From: Prosapia bicincta
Taxonomy: Eukaryota; Arthropoda; Insecta; Hemiptera; Cercopidae
Assembly (NCBI GenBank): GCA_036971475.1
Contig: JBAIZL010000002.1
Location: forward strand, 51,241,729 to 51,305,728
Length of the DNA stretch: 64,000 bases
Direction: 5' to 3'
The notes under the pieces were generated by a model. It was not told the DNA's origin. It worked only from the letters and a program-made list of their open reading frames with translations, and did not search any database. Both the position numbers and the translations under genes were made by a program. Shown piece by piece: positions 30,853-41,275 of the stretch (the first letter of the stretch is position 1; every line of letters starts with the position of its first letter).

Positions 30853-30856
<4 letters not shown>

Positions 30857-31790
30857 TAGATACTTTTGAAACCATAAGCCTACCTTTAATAAGATGTACA
30901 GTAACTAATTGAAATATTGTTTAAGTCAATGCACTATATTTATTTGAGAGAAATGTGTGGTCTGTCCACCTTGCAGGAGACATTCTTTCTTGTCCCAATA
31001 AATGTTTGATTGTAAAGGCGCTTATCTAAAATGTATTTCTTTGTTATCATTTCTATTACAAATTCAGAAAACTTACTTAATATAGTTTTCTTGTATTCTT
31101 TTTTAATATATATTTATATTTATTTTACTTTTATACATTTTTGTACATGCACCAAAAGTGTTGCAATACTTAATGCAATAAACTTTAAATATCGATTACC
31201 AAAAACAATAAACAAATATTATTTATTTACAAATTTTAATAAAATAGTCTTAGGAAATGAAAAATTAAAATTACTCATGTTTAACATATGCTCGTATTTA
31301 CCAAAAATTTCTACTTTTTTATCGCTTATATAGCAAACTATTCACATAATAATACGGTTGTATGAATAATGTTTCCGTGTTATATTTTAATATGTTATAC
31401 TAGTATGTATAGATTTAATAACCTAATATTATACAGATACACAGAAAGTTACAAAACTAATTTATTAAATTTATTGTGTTAGGGTTATGTACTGAATAAT
31501 AAGTCAGAGATTAATTAATTAAAAAGTTTTTTTTCAGAAACGAAATCTGGTCATTGATAACGCCCAAATTCTCTGAATACATGTTACCATCTAGAATTGT
31601 AGTAGAAGACTTTACATTTTATAAACCTATGTTTAGTTTTGGTTCAAATATAATACCAAATATAATACTGATCTTTCCATTCCGTTAAGAATATCTTGAT
31701 CTAGACATTTTTTATGTATATTTAACTATAGAAATTACTTCTAAAAATGAGTTGTTACTACAATAATAAAAAATCGCTACACATATTTAC
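30853..31790. other. AT-rich noncoding stretch
   Basis: The 100-codon frame at 31031-31333 is Ile/Phe/Tyr/Asn-rich low-complexity translation of AT-rich DNA with no family resemblance. Nothing else is seen. Confidence 0.45.
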
Positions 31791-31796
31791 ACAAAC

Positions 31797-31908
31797 TTTA
31801 TTTACATTTGGCTAACAAAGTTAGCATCATCAAAAGGTTACAAACGGTGACCATCATTTGTAAAATTCTGATGATGCTAACTTTGCTAGCGAAATGTACG
31901 TAAATATT
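31797..31908. repeat. Imperfect inverted repeat with a hammerhead-like core
   Basis: The left arm around 31800-31836 (TTGGCTAACAAAGTTAGCAT) is the imperfect reverse complement of the right arm around 31866-31905 (ATGCTAACTTTGCTAGCGAA). The right arm contains CTGATGA (31868-31874), then GCTA...TAGC able to pair as a short stem, then GAAA (31891-31894). This order matches the conserved boxes of hammerhead ribozymes. The left arm has lost these boxes. It may be a small inverted-repeat element. Confidence 0.45.
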
Positions 31909-34900
31909 GAGAAAATATTTGTAGCTAGTTATTATAATTGTTTATTTACTTTAATTTCGCAACTGCGCTTTATATTTGTTTTCCTTTTAGTTATTCCATC
32001 TTATTTATTTGTCTTCTGTTTTTCCTTTTTTATAACTTGAGAGGTATAATTGTTGTGTTAGTCACAATTTGACACATGGCAAAAATAAAACGAGGAGTTT
32101 AAAGAAAAAACATTATTTCTATAGCTTAATAATGTTTGCATCGAAAAAATGTGACTTTATTGAATTCCAGAAATGAAGCCATATAAGCTTCATATAAGCA
32201 TATAGTATATAGCTAATTAGAGCTTCACTATTCTAAACAGTTTACCAAAGGTAAATATTAAAAACCTGCTCTCAAAATCTTACTAAATATTACTTTAATA
32301 ATCCGTACATGAGAGCTAGCCAACCACAAAAGGTGATATCGTCATTGAAACTAATCTGGGTTATTAGCTCAGAATTTAGTGAAATTTCGATTGCACTCTT
32401 TTAATATTTACCTTTCATAAAGTACTAATTATAGTAAAACTAGAAGCTTCCCAGGATAGATAATGGACGTCAGAACTCATTACATTTACCGATTTGCGAA
32501 CTCAACAATGTTTATAAATCCTACTTAGAATATTTTCCTTCATTCTCATCCCTAAGTTGCATTTTAAGTATTGAAAATAAATTATATGCTTTTTTCTAAT
32601 ATCAGGTAAATGTTTTAAAAATTGAATCTTACCATGACTTGAGTTTTCAAATGTTAAAATGGTAAAAATGATAAAATATCAACATTAACAGTAGCTTTAT
32701 TCCGAGCTATAATTCACTCCATTTTATTGCCAAAGAGTAATAATTAATATAGAGCGTTATGTTTATATTTCAAACTCTGCCAAACAAATTTTTCCCCTTT
32801 TATAAAATAATGCAAACTGTTTTAGCACTTAAAATAACAAGTGCATGTACAGGAGATTATGTTAAAAGGACAAAACCATAAGAAAATAGTATAGGTTTTA
32901 TATCAGATTTTTATTTTGTAACGGAGTTTATATTTTAGCGACACATTCATTTTCAATACTGCAAAGTAATTCAAAAGCTTTTGGTTAATGTCGGGCATCT
33001 TTTGCTACCGGTGATAGTTTCATTTTCCTAATGATGTCTAAATCAAACTGTAAATTAGTTGTACACTAATTGTATAAAATACAACGAATATTTTAAGAAA
33101 TAAATTAATTTTATTGGCACACTCTAATATAAAATAATTATATAAAAAATATAGTATCAAATACCAACTTTAACATGCCATCCGAAAAAATGTTTCCTCT
33201 TGCCAGTAGATAGCGACAACTTCAAATGATAGCCCTAATTTATTTTGCTTGTTAGGCAGAAAATGTGAAAGGAAGGTAAATATTGTCACATTTTTATCCT
33301 CTGAGGCGTGATTCCGTACCCCTTCTTTACGTCTAGTGATGGTTAGGAAGAAAATGCCTACCTCAAAAATTTATTTTATATTATCAGTTTCTCATTGGTT
33401 ACTCCTTTACACAGTTATCCTGTATAGATACGTTTCATAAATTGAATAGCATATTGATATAGTTTTTAAAATCTTATTACTTATTATTAAGAGGTTTTTC
33501 ATACTTACTCAATTTCATTAAATTTTGTTTTCGTACATTACTTGCCATATATTCTACACCATTTAGAATATATGTTTGAATGTACCATAAGTTATCAAAA
33601 GTGATGAAGCTCTTGTAATCTTCTAAAACATTTTTAAAAAATATTAAAATTGAGAGATTCGTTTTCTGATTTAAATTAGTTTATTTTATACTCTCTTGAT
33701 GTCTATGTTTTGACGTTTTAGTTTTTTACTGTTGACGCTACCTTGTTACAGACAAGTTTAATAACATAAGAATTTTAATTTTTGTGTAGATGCAACTCAC
33801 CACAACTCATTGTGAGAAACTTCAAAGCTGTTTCTCATTACTCCTCTCTCTGTGTTAACGTTTTTACAAAGTCCTTACAGAATGTTTTTAATACTACTTC
33901 TATCTACTTTTTACAGCTGCGACTGTTTCTATACAATGGACTTTTCTCTGGAAGGTGTCTTCTAGTCGAGTTGTTCCTAAGTTTTATAATTAAAAAAAAT
34001 ACTTCTGTCAGAAATACATGATATAATATAATCAATCCTCATAGAACATTTTCAGCTCATATTGTAACATAACGAGTGTTCAGTGTTTGTATAGCCTTTC
34101 AGATCATGTAGAGACCTCCCGCATCATTAATCAAATACTTCCTGTTTGTCTACTATATATTTGCCTATTTTGTTACTCTGATAAGATACACTGTATTTTT
34201 AAAATACTGATTACGTAATATATCAAGTACTAAGAAATTATATTACAACCAGCATTTAATTGAAACAGAAAGATCTAATATACTTTGTGTTTGCGTGAAT
34301 CAAGTGCACTTTACTGTCACAGATATTTGGTTACAAAGCATGAATATATTTTAATTAACTTCTGCTTTAACTCAACATTCCAGAATATATATTTTATTGG
34401 ACAATTTTGATATTTTATTTCTGTTGCAAGGGGGTTTTCAGAGATTCATTTCAAATTTCAGTCACTTTAATGATAATTATAGTAGAATTGAAAATGAAGT
34501 TTATGTAGTAAACTGAATTAAAACTGTCCTAAAATAAAATTAATTTAACCTTATTTTCTCAAGATTTTCAGCATTATTTTATCCTTAATAGCAGTAATAT
34601 TTTAACGACGGTGATCATAAAATTTTCAATTCAGGTGAATATCAAAGTTTGGTATTCGTAGACAGTTTCTGTTAAGGCATTACATTACTTTACATATATT
34701 TTGTAATTTTTTACTCACTTTTATGGAACGTTAAATATTTTTTAATATAACACTCTTGCTAGAAATTAAATAAAGTTTCGGTAACAAATACACAGAAAAA
34801 ATGTTCATTATATGTAAAGGAGACAAGGGGATTTTAATTTCAAAAATAAAATTGACCGTTTACTATAGAACTCTTATAAAATAAAAAAGACACATTAAGT

Positions 34901-35470
34901 AATAATGCGTGTTTATATTGTGATATAACTAGACACCTTAGGGCATAGACGCAGCGTTATTAGGATATAAATGTAAATTAAATTATTATAAATAATGCAC
35001 GTGAACTCCATTTTAAGGTTATGTAATTGTATGATTTAAATCAATATTGGTAATACATAAATCATGCTCAAATTATAATTAAATCTTTGAACTGAGCAGT
35101 TAATTGTAAAAACATTATTTTATTTTATGATTTGCCATAGGTTATTTAACATTTATTTTTCAGTAATTATTTAAAAATACCAATTACAAAATTTTAGAAA
35201 AGACTTTTTGATTTTTGTTGTTCTTATTGTTCATTGAGAATTAAAATAACAACAATGTTTAGATTAATTTTTAAAATATAAATAAAAATAAAGTTTGACG
35301 TACCCTTATTTTACCTTTGCAACAAGTCAATGTCAATGTGTCAGTGAGAATTCCAGCTCTGTAATTGGATGTTTCTTTTCTATCGCTATTTTCTAAAATA
35401 GACTGATTGTTTATTGTTATTTAAAAGAAATATTTTATAAACTGAAGTTTCAACTGAAAATGATATTGTT
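31909..35470. other. AT-rich noncoding stretch
   Basis: The window contains only chance frames here (for example 33782-34021). No exon or repeat is supported. The stretch lies downstream of the receptor gene's stop codon and will include its 3' UTR; AATAAAAC lies directly past the stop on the minus strand. Confidence 0.45.
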
Positions 35471-38400
35471 TTATTCCTGCAAAGCTGATATGATCTCTTT
35501 TCTTCTTTTCTCTCGAGTTGCGTTCTTAAATATTACTTTTAGTAAAGTTCTTCTGAAACGAATATTCAACAAGCAATATATGAAAGGCGAAATTACTAAA
35601 GATAGTAAACAAAAATTAATTAGTAGAGACACTAAGTGTTTGTCATAAGAATCACAGTCATTCTGATATTGGTCATTAGGCTTTTGAGTTAGGTAGCATG
35701 CTGTTACATACATCATAAATAACACTGACGACGGACCCCAACTAATAATAAAGCTGAAAATTGTTAGAATGACCGCGATGTTAGATCTGTGTTTGAATTT
35801 AGTTTTCTTTTCATTCGAGTCAGAACTTTTAATAAACAAATTTTCACTTTGTCTACACTTATTGTTTTTAGTGTAGTTTGTGTTCGCTTTGTGATTGCGT
35901 GTCATTAACTGGCTATTTGTAACAAGATATTCATCTGTATTTTCACTACACTCGGTAATATCTTGTTCTAGCGGGGTCAGATATTTTTCACTCAGTTGTC
36001 TAGAACTAATGCAAAACACTTCTTCTTTCTTGGTTTTATTATTTTTTTTAAACGAATTTGTAACATTAAAGTATTTGAATGTCTCACTATTATTTTTCCT
36101 ATAATTACAATCATGATGTAACGAACTACTGACATTTTTGTTAAATTCATTACCAGAGCTATTGCTTATCCCAGAAGAGATCGATGAAATTTCGTCCTTT
36201 CTACTTACTTCACCCTTACTAATATTTCTTGCTTTATTTACTCCACTCTTACTAACATTTCTTGCAGTAAATGAAATAGAAAAACACAACAAAATGGTCA
36301 TTATAAAGCAGAAAAAAGCTATAAACGTTATACATATCAAAACTAATAAAGGGGTTCCACTGAAATACAAACATTCACCACCAATTTCGGTGTAGAAAAT
36401 TACTTCAGGAACGAAACCAATTAGTAAACTAAGGAGCCAAGCGAACAAGAGCATGCATCCGATCCTCCTTGTAGACATCCACTGCTTGTAGTATAGGCCA
36501 TAAGTAATGTAAACGAAGCGGTCAACCACTGTCAGCAGCATGCTCAGCGAATCTTCTACTATGTGAAAATGTATAATTCCTGTAATATAAAAAATATTGA
36601 TTAGGTCGGTTTTTCTATGGCCTCCCGTTCTTTAGATATGTATAATATGCGACAGCGACAAAGTACTTTTGTCGTACGCCTCATCGCGTGACGTCATCCA
36701 TCCTTTACTTGATGTTTTGTCGTATGACAAAGTCAGTTATGTTGATTAACCACCAAGTCAAAAAAAAAAAAAATGTATCCTGAGAATGTGTGATGAGTCA
36801 TTATTTTCGTTGTTAGTCTTTTAGCAATTTATTAGACCAGCACCAGGTGCGCACAGTAACAATTTTTGGCCGATAGCAAGAGTGCTACGATATTGCGTAT
36901 GTATGTATGTATTTATCTAGTTGTGCAACAAAAAAATAAATTTGTGTGAACTATTTTATAATTAATATTAAAACCGTTTGGGAAAAGATCTTAAACAAGG
37001 TATATTTTGCAATATGAATAAAGAATTTTTTTTTCAATTTCAAAAGACGTAATTATTTTTAATTTCTCAGTAATGAGAGGAATGCCCCGATTGGCATTAA
37101 ACAAAAATTAAATGATCACTATCGAGTTTTAATTCAAACAACGTTATATTGATTGTTTATAGTGAATAAACAAAATATTTAACAGAGTTTTCTTTATCAT
37201 TAGTTATAACTTTATGACATGTATTAAACGACGTAAAGATTTACAACAAAAATAAATTCCATTTGTATATGACTTATTTTAAATATGTTTGCTCTAGGCT
37301 ACATTTAGCAGGCATTACAAGTTAATATGATTTCAACTTGAATACTTATATATTATTTCGGAAAAATATTTATTTAGAACAAATCCAAAAAAATGTTTGT
37401 CTCGTAGAAAAAAAACTTTCTAAGGGAGAAGAAATCTAATTTTATTTTTATAAAAGAATTTTACCCTATAAAATCTAAAGCTGAGGTATCATTGTAGCTT
37501 GTAATACGGTTAGGCCTACTACTTATAAGTTTTTTAAAGTGAACACTTATTAGTCTGCCATAGACGGGGTCAAGACATTTTACTGTACTGATGACGTCAC
37601 TGGGTTTGCGATACCGAAACAGACGCACTTTCGTAGAAATGAGTTTGGTGACGAAGTATAATTAGTTATAACAAAATACTAGTTTAATAACAATAGATTA
37701 GTAGAATCGATATTAAATGTAAACTATGATTTTAGTTGATGTGTCCTTGTAAAAACTATTTATAATTTCTATTTTGTCAACCTTGACCATAAATAATATT
37801 ATTAATTCCTTTTCTTGTGATATTATCTAACATACACGACTTCTAGTAATACTAGAAGTAAACTTGAGGATTATCATCCAACAGATCGTCCTCAGGATTT
37901 GGGACACATTAGTATTACTAGTATTGTCAGTACCATTAGGTTTATCTTTGATATTTATGGCCATATTATTCCAGGAATTACGTTTTAACATTAAATGTAT
38001 AAAAATAAAAATGTGAAATAAGACAGGGCCTCTGTCTAATCCTAAGGTGCTTACCTTTCCTTTGGGAGACAAATTTATGCAGATAGTCCAGGATGAATAA
38101 GACTCAATAAAAGACCCTCCTAAGCTATACTAGCTACAGACGACTCTGATAACACAAAAAATATACCATAATAGAATACTTTGGGGATTACGTATTGTCC
38201 ACTAGAGTTTGACCAAACCATAGATGTTAGTGGCTAAGCCTTATATAATACTGATAATACTGATAAAGAAACTTACCAAAGACATATTTACACAGACGCA
38301 GCTCTTGATTGAATTTAAATAAATTAAAGACAAGAAATATAAATGCAAGCTTCATTTTAGTAAACGATAGATTTAATATAATCATGTACGATGATTTCGG

Positions 38401-38553
38401 CTCATCGGTTAATTTCAAAATCAGCGAAGAAGATATAATGACCATTAAGTTCAGAATAATACTGGTTATACCCAAAGGGTAAAAGCAGAATTTGAAGATA
38501 GAATGCATTTTCAGAATTACTGCGTTTTCGTAATGTGTTTCATTGTCACTCAT
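35471..38553 (-). CDS. Class A (rhodopsin-like) G-protein-coupled receptor, two coding exons
   Basis: Exon 1 (CDS 38553-38277) joins exon 2 (36579-35471) across an intron with a GTAAGT donor (38276-38271) and a TTATATTACAG acceptor ending at 36580. The join is in phase and gives about 461 residues. Exon 1 encodes a short N-terminus with an N-E-T glycosylation site, helix 1 (LGITSIILNLMVIISSSLIL), helix 2 (SYMIILNLSF) and the Cys before helix 3 (ELRLCKYVFG). Exon 2 encodes helix 3 ending in LTVVDRF, helices 4 and 5, the loop-2 Cys (GGECLYF), a third cytoplasmic loop of about 130 residues rich in Ser, Asn and Lys, helix 6 (FSFIISWGPSSVLFMMY) and helix 7 (LSLVISPFIYCLLNIRFRR). Signature motifs are shifted: DRF for DRY, SWGP for CWxP, SPFIY for NPxxY. 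The start is the ATG at 38553, 12 bases after a TTGTTTGTTCCAG acceptor, so an untranslated exon lies upstream. The ligand is unknown. An aminergic or peptide orphan receptor is possible. Confidence 0.8.
36580..38276 (-). other. Intron of the receptor gene
   Basis: This 1.7-kb intron interrupts the coding sequence at the start of helix 3 (phase 1, splitting a Gly codon). It contains two perfect TGACGTCA palindromes (36689-36696 and 37592-37599), the consensus of CREB/ATF binding sites. It also has a GC-richer patch at 36600-36760 with GTCGTA(C/T)G repeated, a (GTAT)n run near 36898-36912 and an 81-codon chance frame at 37827-38072. Confidence 0.7.
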
Positions 38554-38565
38554 TTTGTAAGTATT
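38554..38565 (-). other. 5' untranslated end of receptor exon 1
   Basis: Twelve transcribed bases lie between the acceptor AG (38567-38566) and the ATG at 38553. The acceptor is preceded by a T-rich tract, so an upstream exon exists at an unknown distance. Confidence 0.6.
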
Positions 38566-38819
38566 CTGGAACAAACAAATTCATAAATTTGAAATGGTAA
38601 TTTTTATATTTAGTTAAATTTATATTTTTAATTTCCGAAAAGGCTTTTCACTAATAAAGGAATAAAGAGTATTCTAACAGAATTGAACTACGAAAGTGCA
38701 CACCTAAACTTATTATTAAGCATATGCTCAACCAAACTACAACAAGTATAAATACTTAGGAAATCAATAAATTAAAATTTCAATATGTTTATTTACTATG
38801 TTTCATTAGGGAATGTTTA
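38566..38819. other. AT-rich stretch upstream of the receptor exon
   Basis: Presumed intron sequence of the receptor gene. Nothing else is seen. Confidence 0.4.
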
Positions 38820-39810
38820 TAATCAATACATAGATTGTAGCTTGACAGCATAGTTAGTAGCTATTTAAGCTATTTACAATAAATAACTATGTTGCATTAT
38901 TGCTTTATCACTCACCATAAATATAGTGAGTTATAAGTTTATATAGACTAAATAATTATGTTACACGTCACTAGAATGTTGCGTTACAGGTAATTTGAAC
39001 TCCATTTTATTATTAATTATATGCAATCCATTGCTATTTTGGGTCATAGGCTGTTCAACTCCGTAACTACGTTAAATTATTAGGTAATTACAAATGATAC
39101 CAATGTTTCATTAAAGACGGTTTACACTATAATCTTATGTTGCTGTTTAGGCTATTTTCACACCTATATATATATAATGTTTCCTTATAGGGTATTAAAC
39201 ACCATTAATATAATGAATTATAGGATATATAGATTAAAACACTATATTCTTATGTTGCTGTTTAGGCTATTTTCACACCTATATATAATGTTTCCTTATA
39301 GGGTATTAAACACCATTAATATAATGAATTATAGGATAAATAGATTAAAACACTATATTGTGTTTTATACTTGTTACACATCAATAATATGCTATGTTGA
39401 AGGCTATTAGAATTTAATTTTATGTTTAATTATTGGATACTTATACAATCTATTACCGTGTTGCAATATAGGTTACTCAACCTCATATCTGTGTTAAATT
39501 ATTATTTATAAATCATAACTATGTTTCATTACAGACATTTTACACTCTATGGCTATGCAGGTTTTTAAGCTATTTGCACTAAATAACTATGAATCACTAA
39601 TGGTTTTTAACTGATCATAACCTCATTGAATCATAGCCTTATAAGACTAAATAAGTATGTTGAATTTTAGGCTTGTAGTGCTTCATTAGTATGTTGCATA
39701 ATGATATTTAAAGCCCATTTTTATATTTAATTATTGATTATTTACAATCCTTAGCTATCTTGAACTCTAGGCTATTTGCACTCCATAGAGATGGTGCATA
39801 TAGGCTATGT
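38820..39810. repeat. Diverged satellite-like repeats (left flank of the 34-bp array)
   Basis: The sequence is built from related pieces: TATAGGCTATTT, ACACTCCATAACTATG, TTGCATTAT, and CACTAAATAACTATG with variants, at irregular spacing. It includes a clear 2-copy duplication of about 112 bp (39134-39248 and 39249-39359) containing TTATAGGGTATTAAACACCA and GTTGCTGTTTAGGCTATTTT. The ORF at 39177-39410 is a translation of this duplication. Confidence 0.7.
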
Positions 39811-40609
39811 ACCCTCAATAACTATAGTGCATTATTATCTATCTACACTCCATAACTATAGTGCATTATTATCTATCTACACTCCATAACTATAGTGCAT
39901 TATTATCTATCTACCCTCCATAACTATAGTGCATTATTATCTATCTACAATCCATAACTATAGTGCATTATTATCTATCTACCCTCCATAACTACAGTGC
40001 ATTATTTTCTATATACCCTCCATAACTATAGTGCATTATTATCTATCTACACTCCATAACTATAGTGCATTATTATCTATCTACCCTCCATAACTATAGT
40101 GCATTATTATCTATCTACCCTCCATAACTATAGTGCATTATTATCTATCTACCCTCCATAACTATAGTGCATTATTATCTATCTACCCTCCATAACTATA
40201 GTGCATTATTATGTATCTATACTCCATAACTATAGTGCATTATTATCTATCTACCCTCCATAACTATAGTGCATTATTATCTATCTACCCTCCATATCTA
40301 TAGTGCATTTTTATCTATCTACCTCCATAACTATAGTGCATTATTATCTATCTACACTCCATAACTATAGTGCATTATTATCTATGTACACTCCATAACT
40401 ATAGTGCATTATTATCTATCTACACTCCATAACTATAGTGCATTATTATCTATCTACTCTCCATAACTATAGTGCATTATTATCTATCTACACTCCATAA
40501 CTATTGTTCATTATTGTCTATCTACACTCCATAACCATAGTGCATTATTATCTATCTACACTCCATAACTATAGTGCATTATTATCTATCTACACTCCAT
40601 AACTATGTT
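39811..40609. repeat. 34-bp minisatellite array, about 23 units
   Basis: The unit CTCCATAACTATAGTGCATT plus ATTATCTATCTAC(A/C) is repeated head to tail with few substitutions and one-base gaps. The central units are almost identical. Both edges fade into diverged versions of the same motif, as expected for local amplification from an older repeat. There are no unique spacers, so it is not a CRISPR-like array. Confidence 0.95.
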
Positions 40610-41275
40610 ACATTAAAGACTCCTTAAACTCTATGGCTTTGATACTTTTTAAGCTATTTGCACTAAATAACTATGACTCAATTATGTTTTTTGAACTAAG
40701 AATAGAAACATTGAATAATAGGCTTATGTAGACTAAATAAGTATGATGAAGTGTCTTGATGTAATCATCTTGAATTCACTGATTAAACTAATTTTACACT
40801 ACTTAACTAAGTGAATACGTAATTGCTTACTTGCTGACGCGTTTCAAAACAATCGTTCCTTTTTCGAAGCTAACCTTCTACACTGAGTAGAAGGTTAGAT
40901 TCGAAAAAGGAACGATCGTTTTGAAACGCGTCAGCAAGTAAGGAATTACGTATTCACTTAGTTAAGTAGTGTAAAATAAGTATGATGAATTTTAGACTTA
41001 TCACTGTTCATTAGTTTTTTGCATTATAGGCTACAACACTCTTCAATATTTTGCATTATGTGTTTACAACTTCATAGCTGATTTAATTACAGTTTATTTA
41101 CACTCATTATCTATATCCCATTCGAATCTATTTATAAACACTACCTATGTTTCCATATAGGCTATTAACATTCCATTACAGTATTTCATTACTGACTACT
41201 TACACTCCATAGGGAGATTACATATAAGCTCTGTACAATCCATAGCTTTTATGCGTTATAGATTATTTACGCTCC
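40610..41275. repeat. Diverged satellite-like repeats (right flank), split by a hairpin
   Basis: This stretch continues the pattern of the left flank (CTCTATGGCT, TATTTGCACTAAATAACTATGA, GACTAAATAAGTATGATGAA). GTATGATGAA occurs on both sides of the inverted repeat at 40791-40977. Confidence 0.65.
40791..40977. repeat. 91-bp near-perfect inverted repeat in the satellite
   Basis: Left arm 40791-40881 and right arm 40887-40977 are reverse complements with only a few mismatches, around a 5-base centre (ACTGA). The arms begin ATTTTACACTACTTAAC and include ACGCGTTTCAAAAC and CCTTTTTCGAA. AATAAGTATGATGAA occurs at about 40735 and again at 40975, so the hairpin looks inserted within satellite sequence. 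It does not resemble the hairpin at 10374. Confidence 0.9.

Noticed and set aside
31031..31333. 100-codon forward frame
   Set aside because: Ile/Phe/Tyr/Asn-rich translation of AT-rich DNA with no motif; length is not surprising in a 64-kb window.
39811..40609. CRISPR-like array of about 34-bp repeats
   Set aside because: Units are contiguous with no unique spacers, and the context is eukaryotic; it is a minisatellite.
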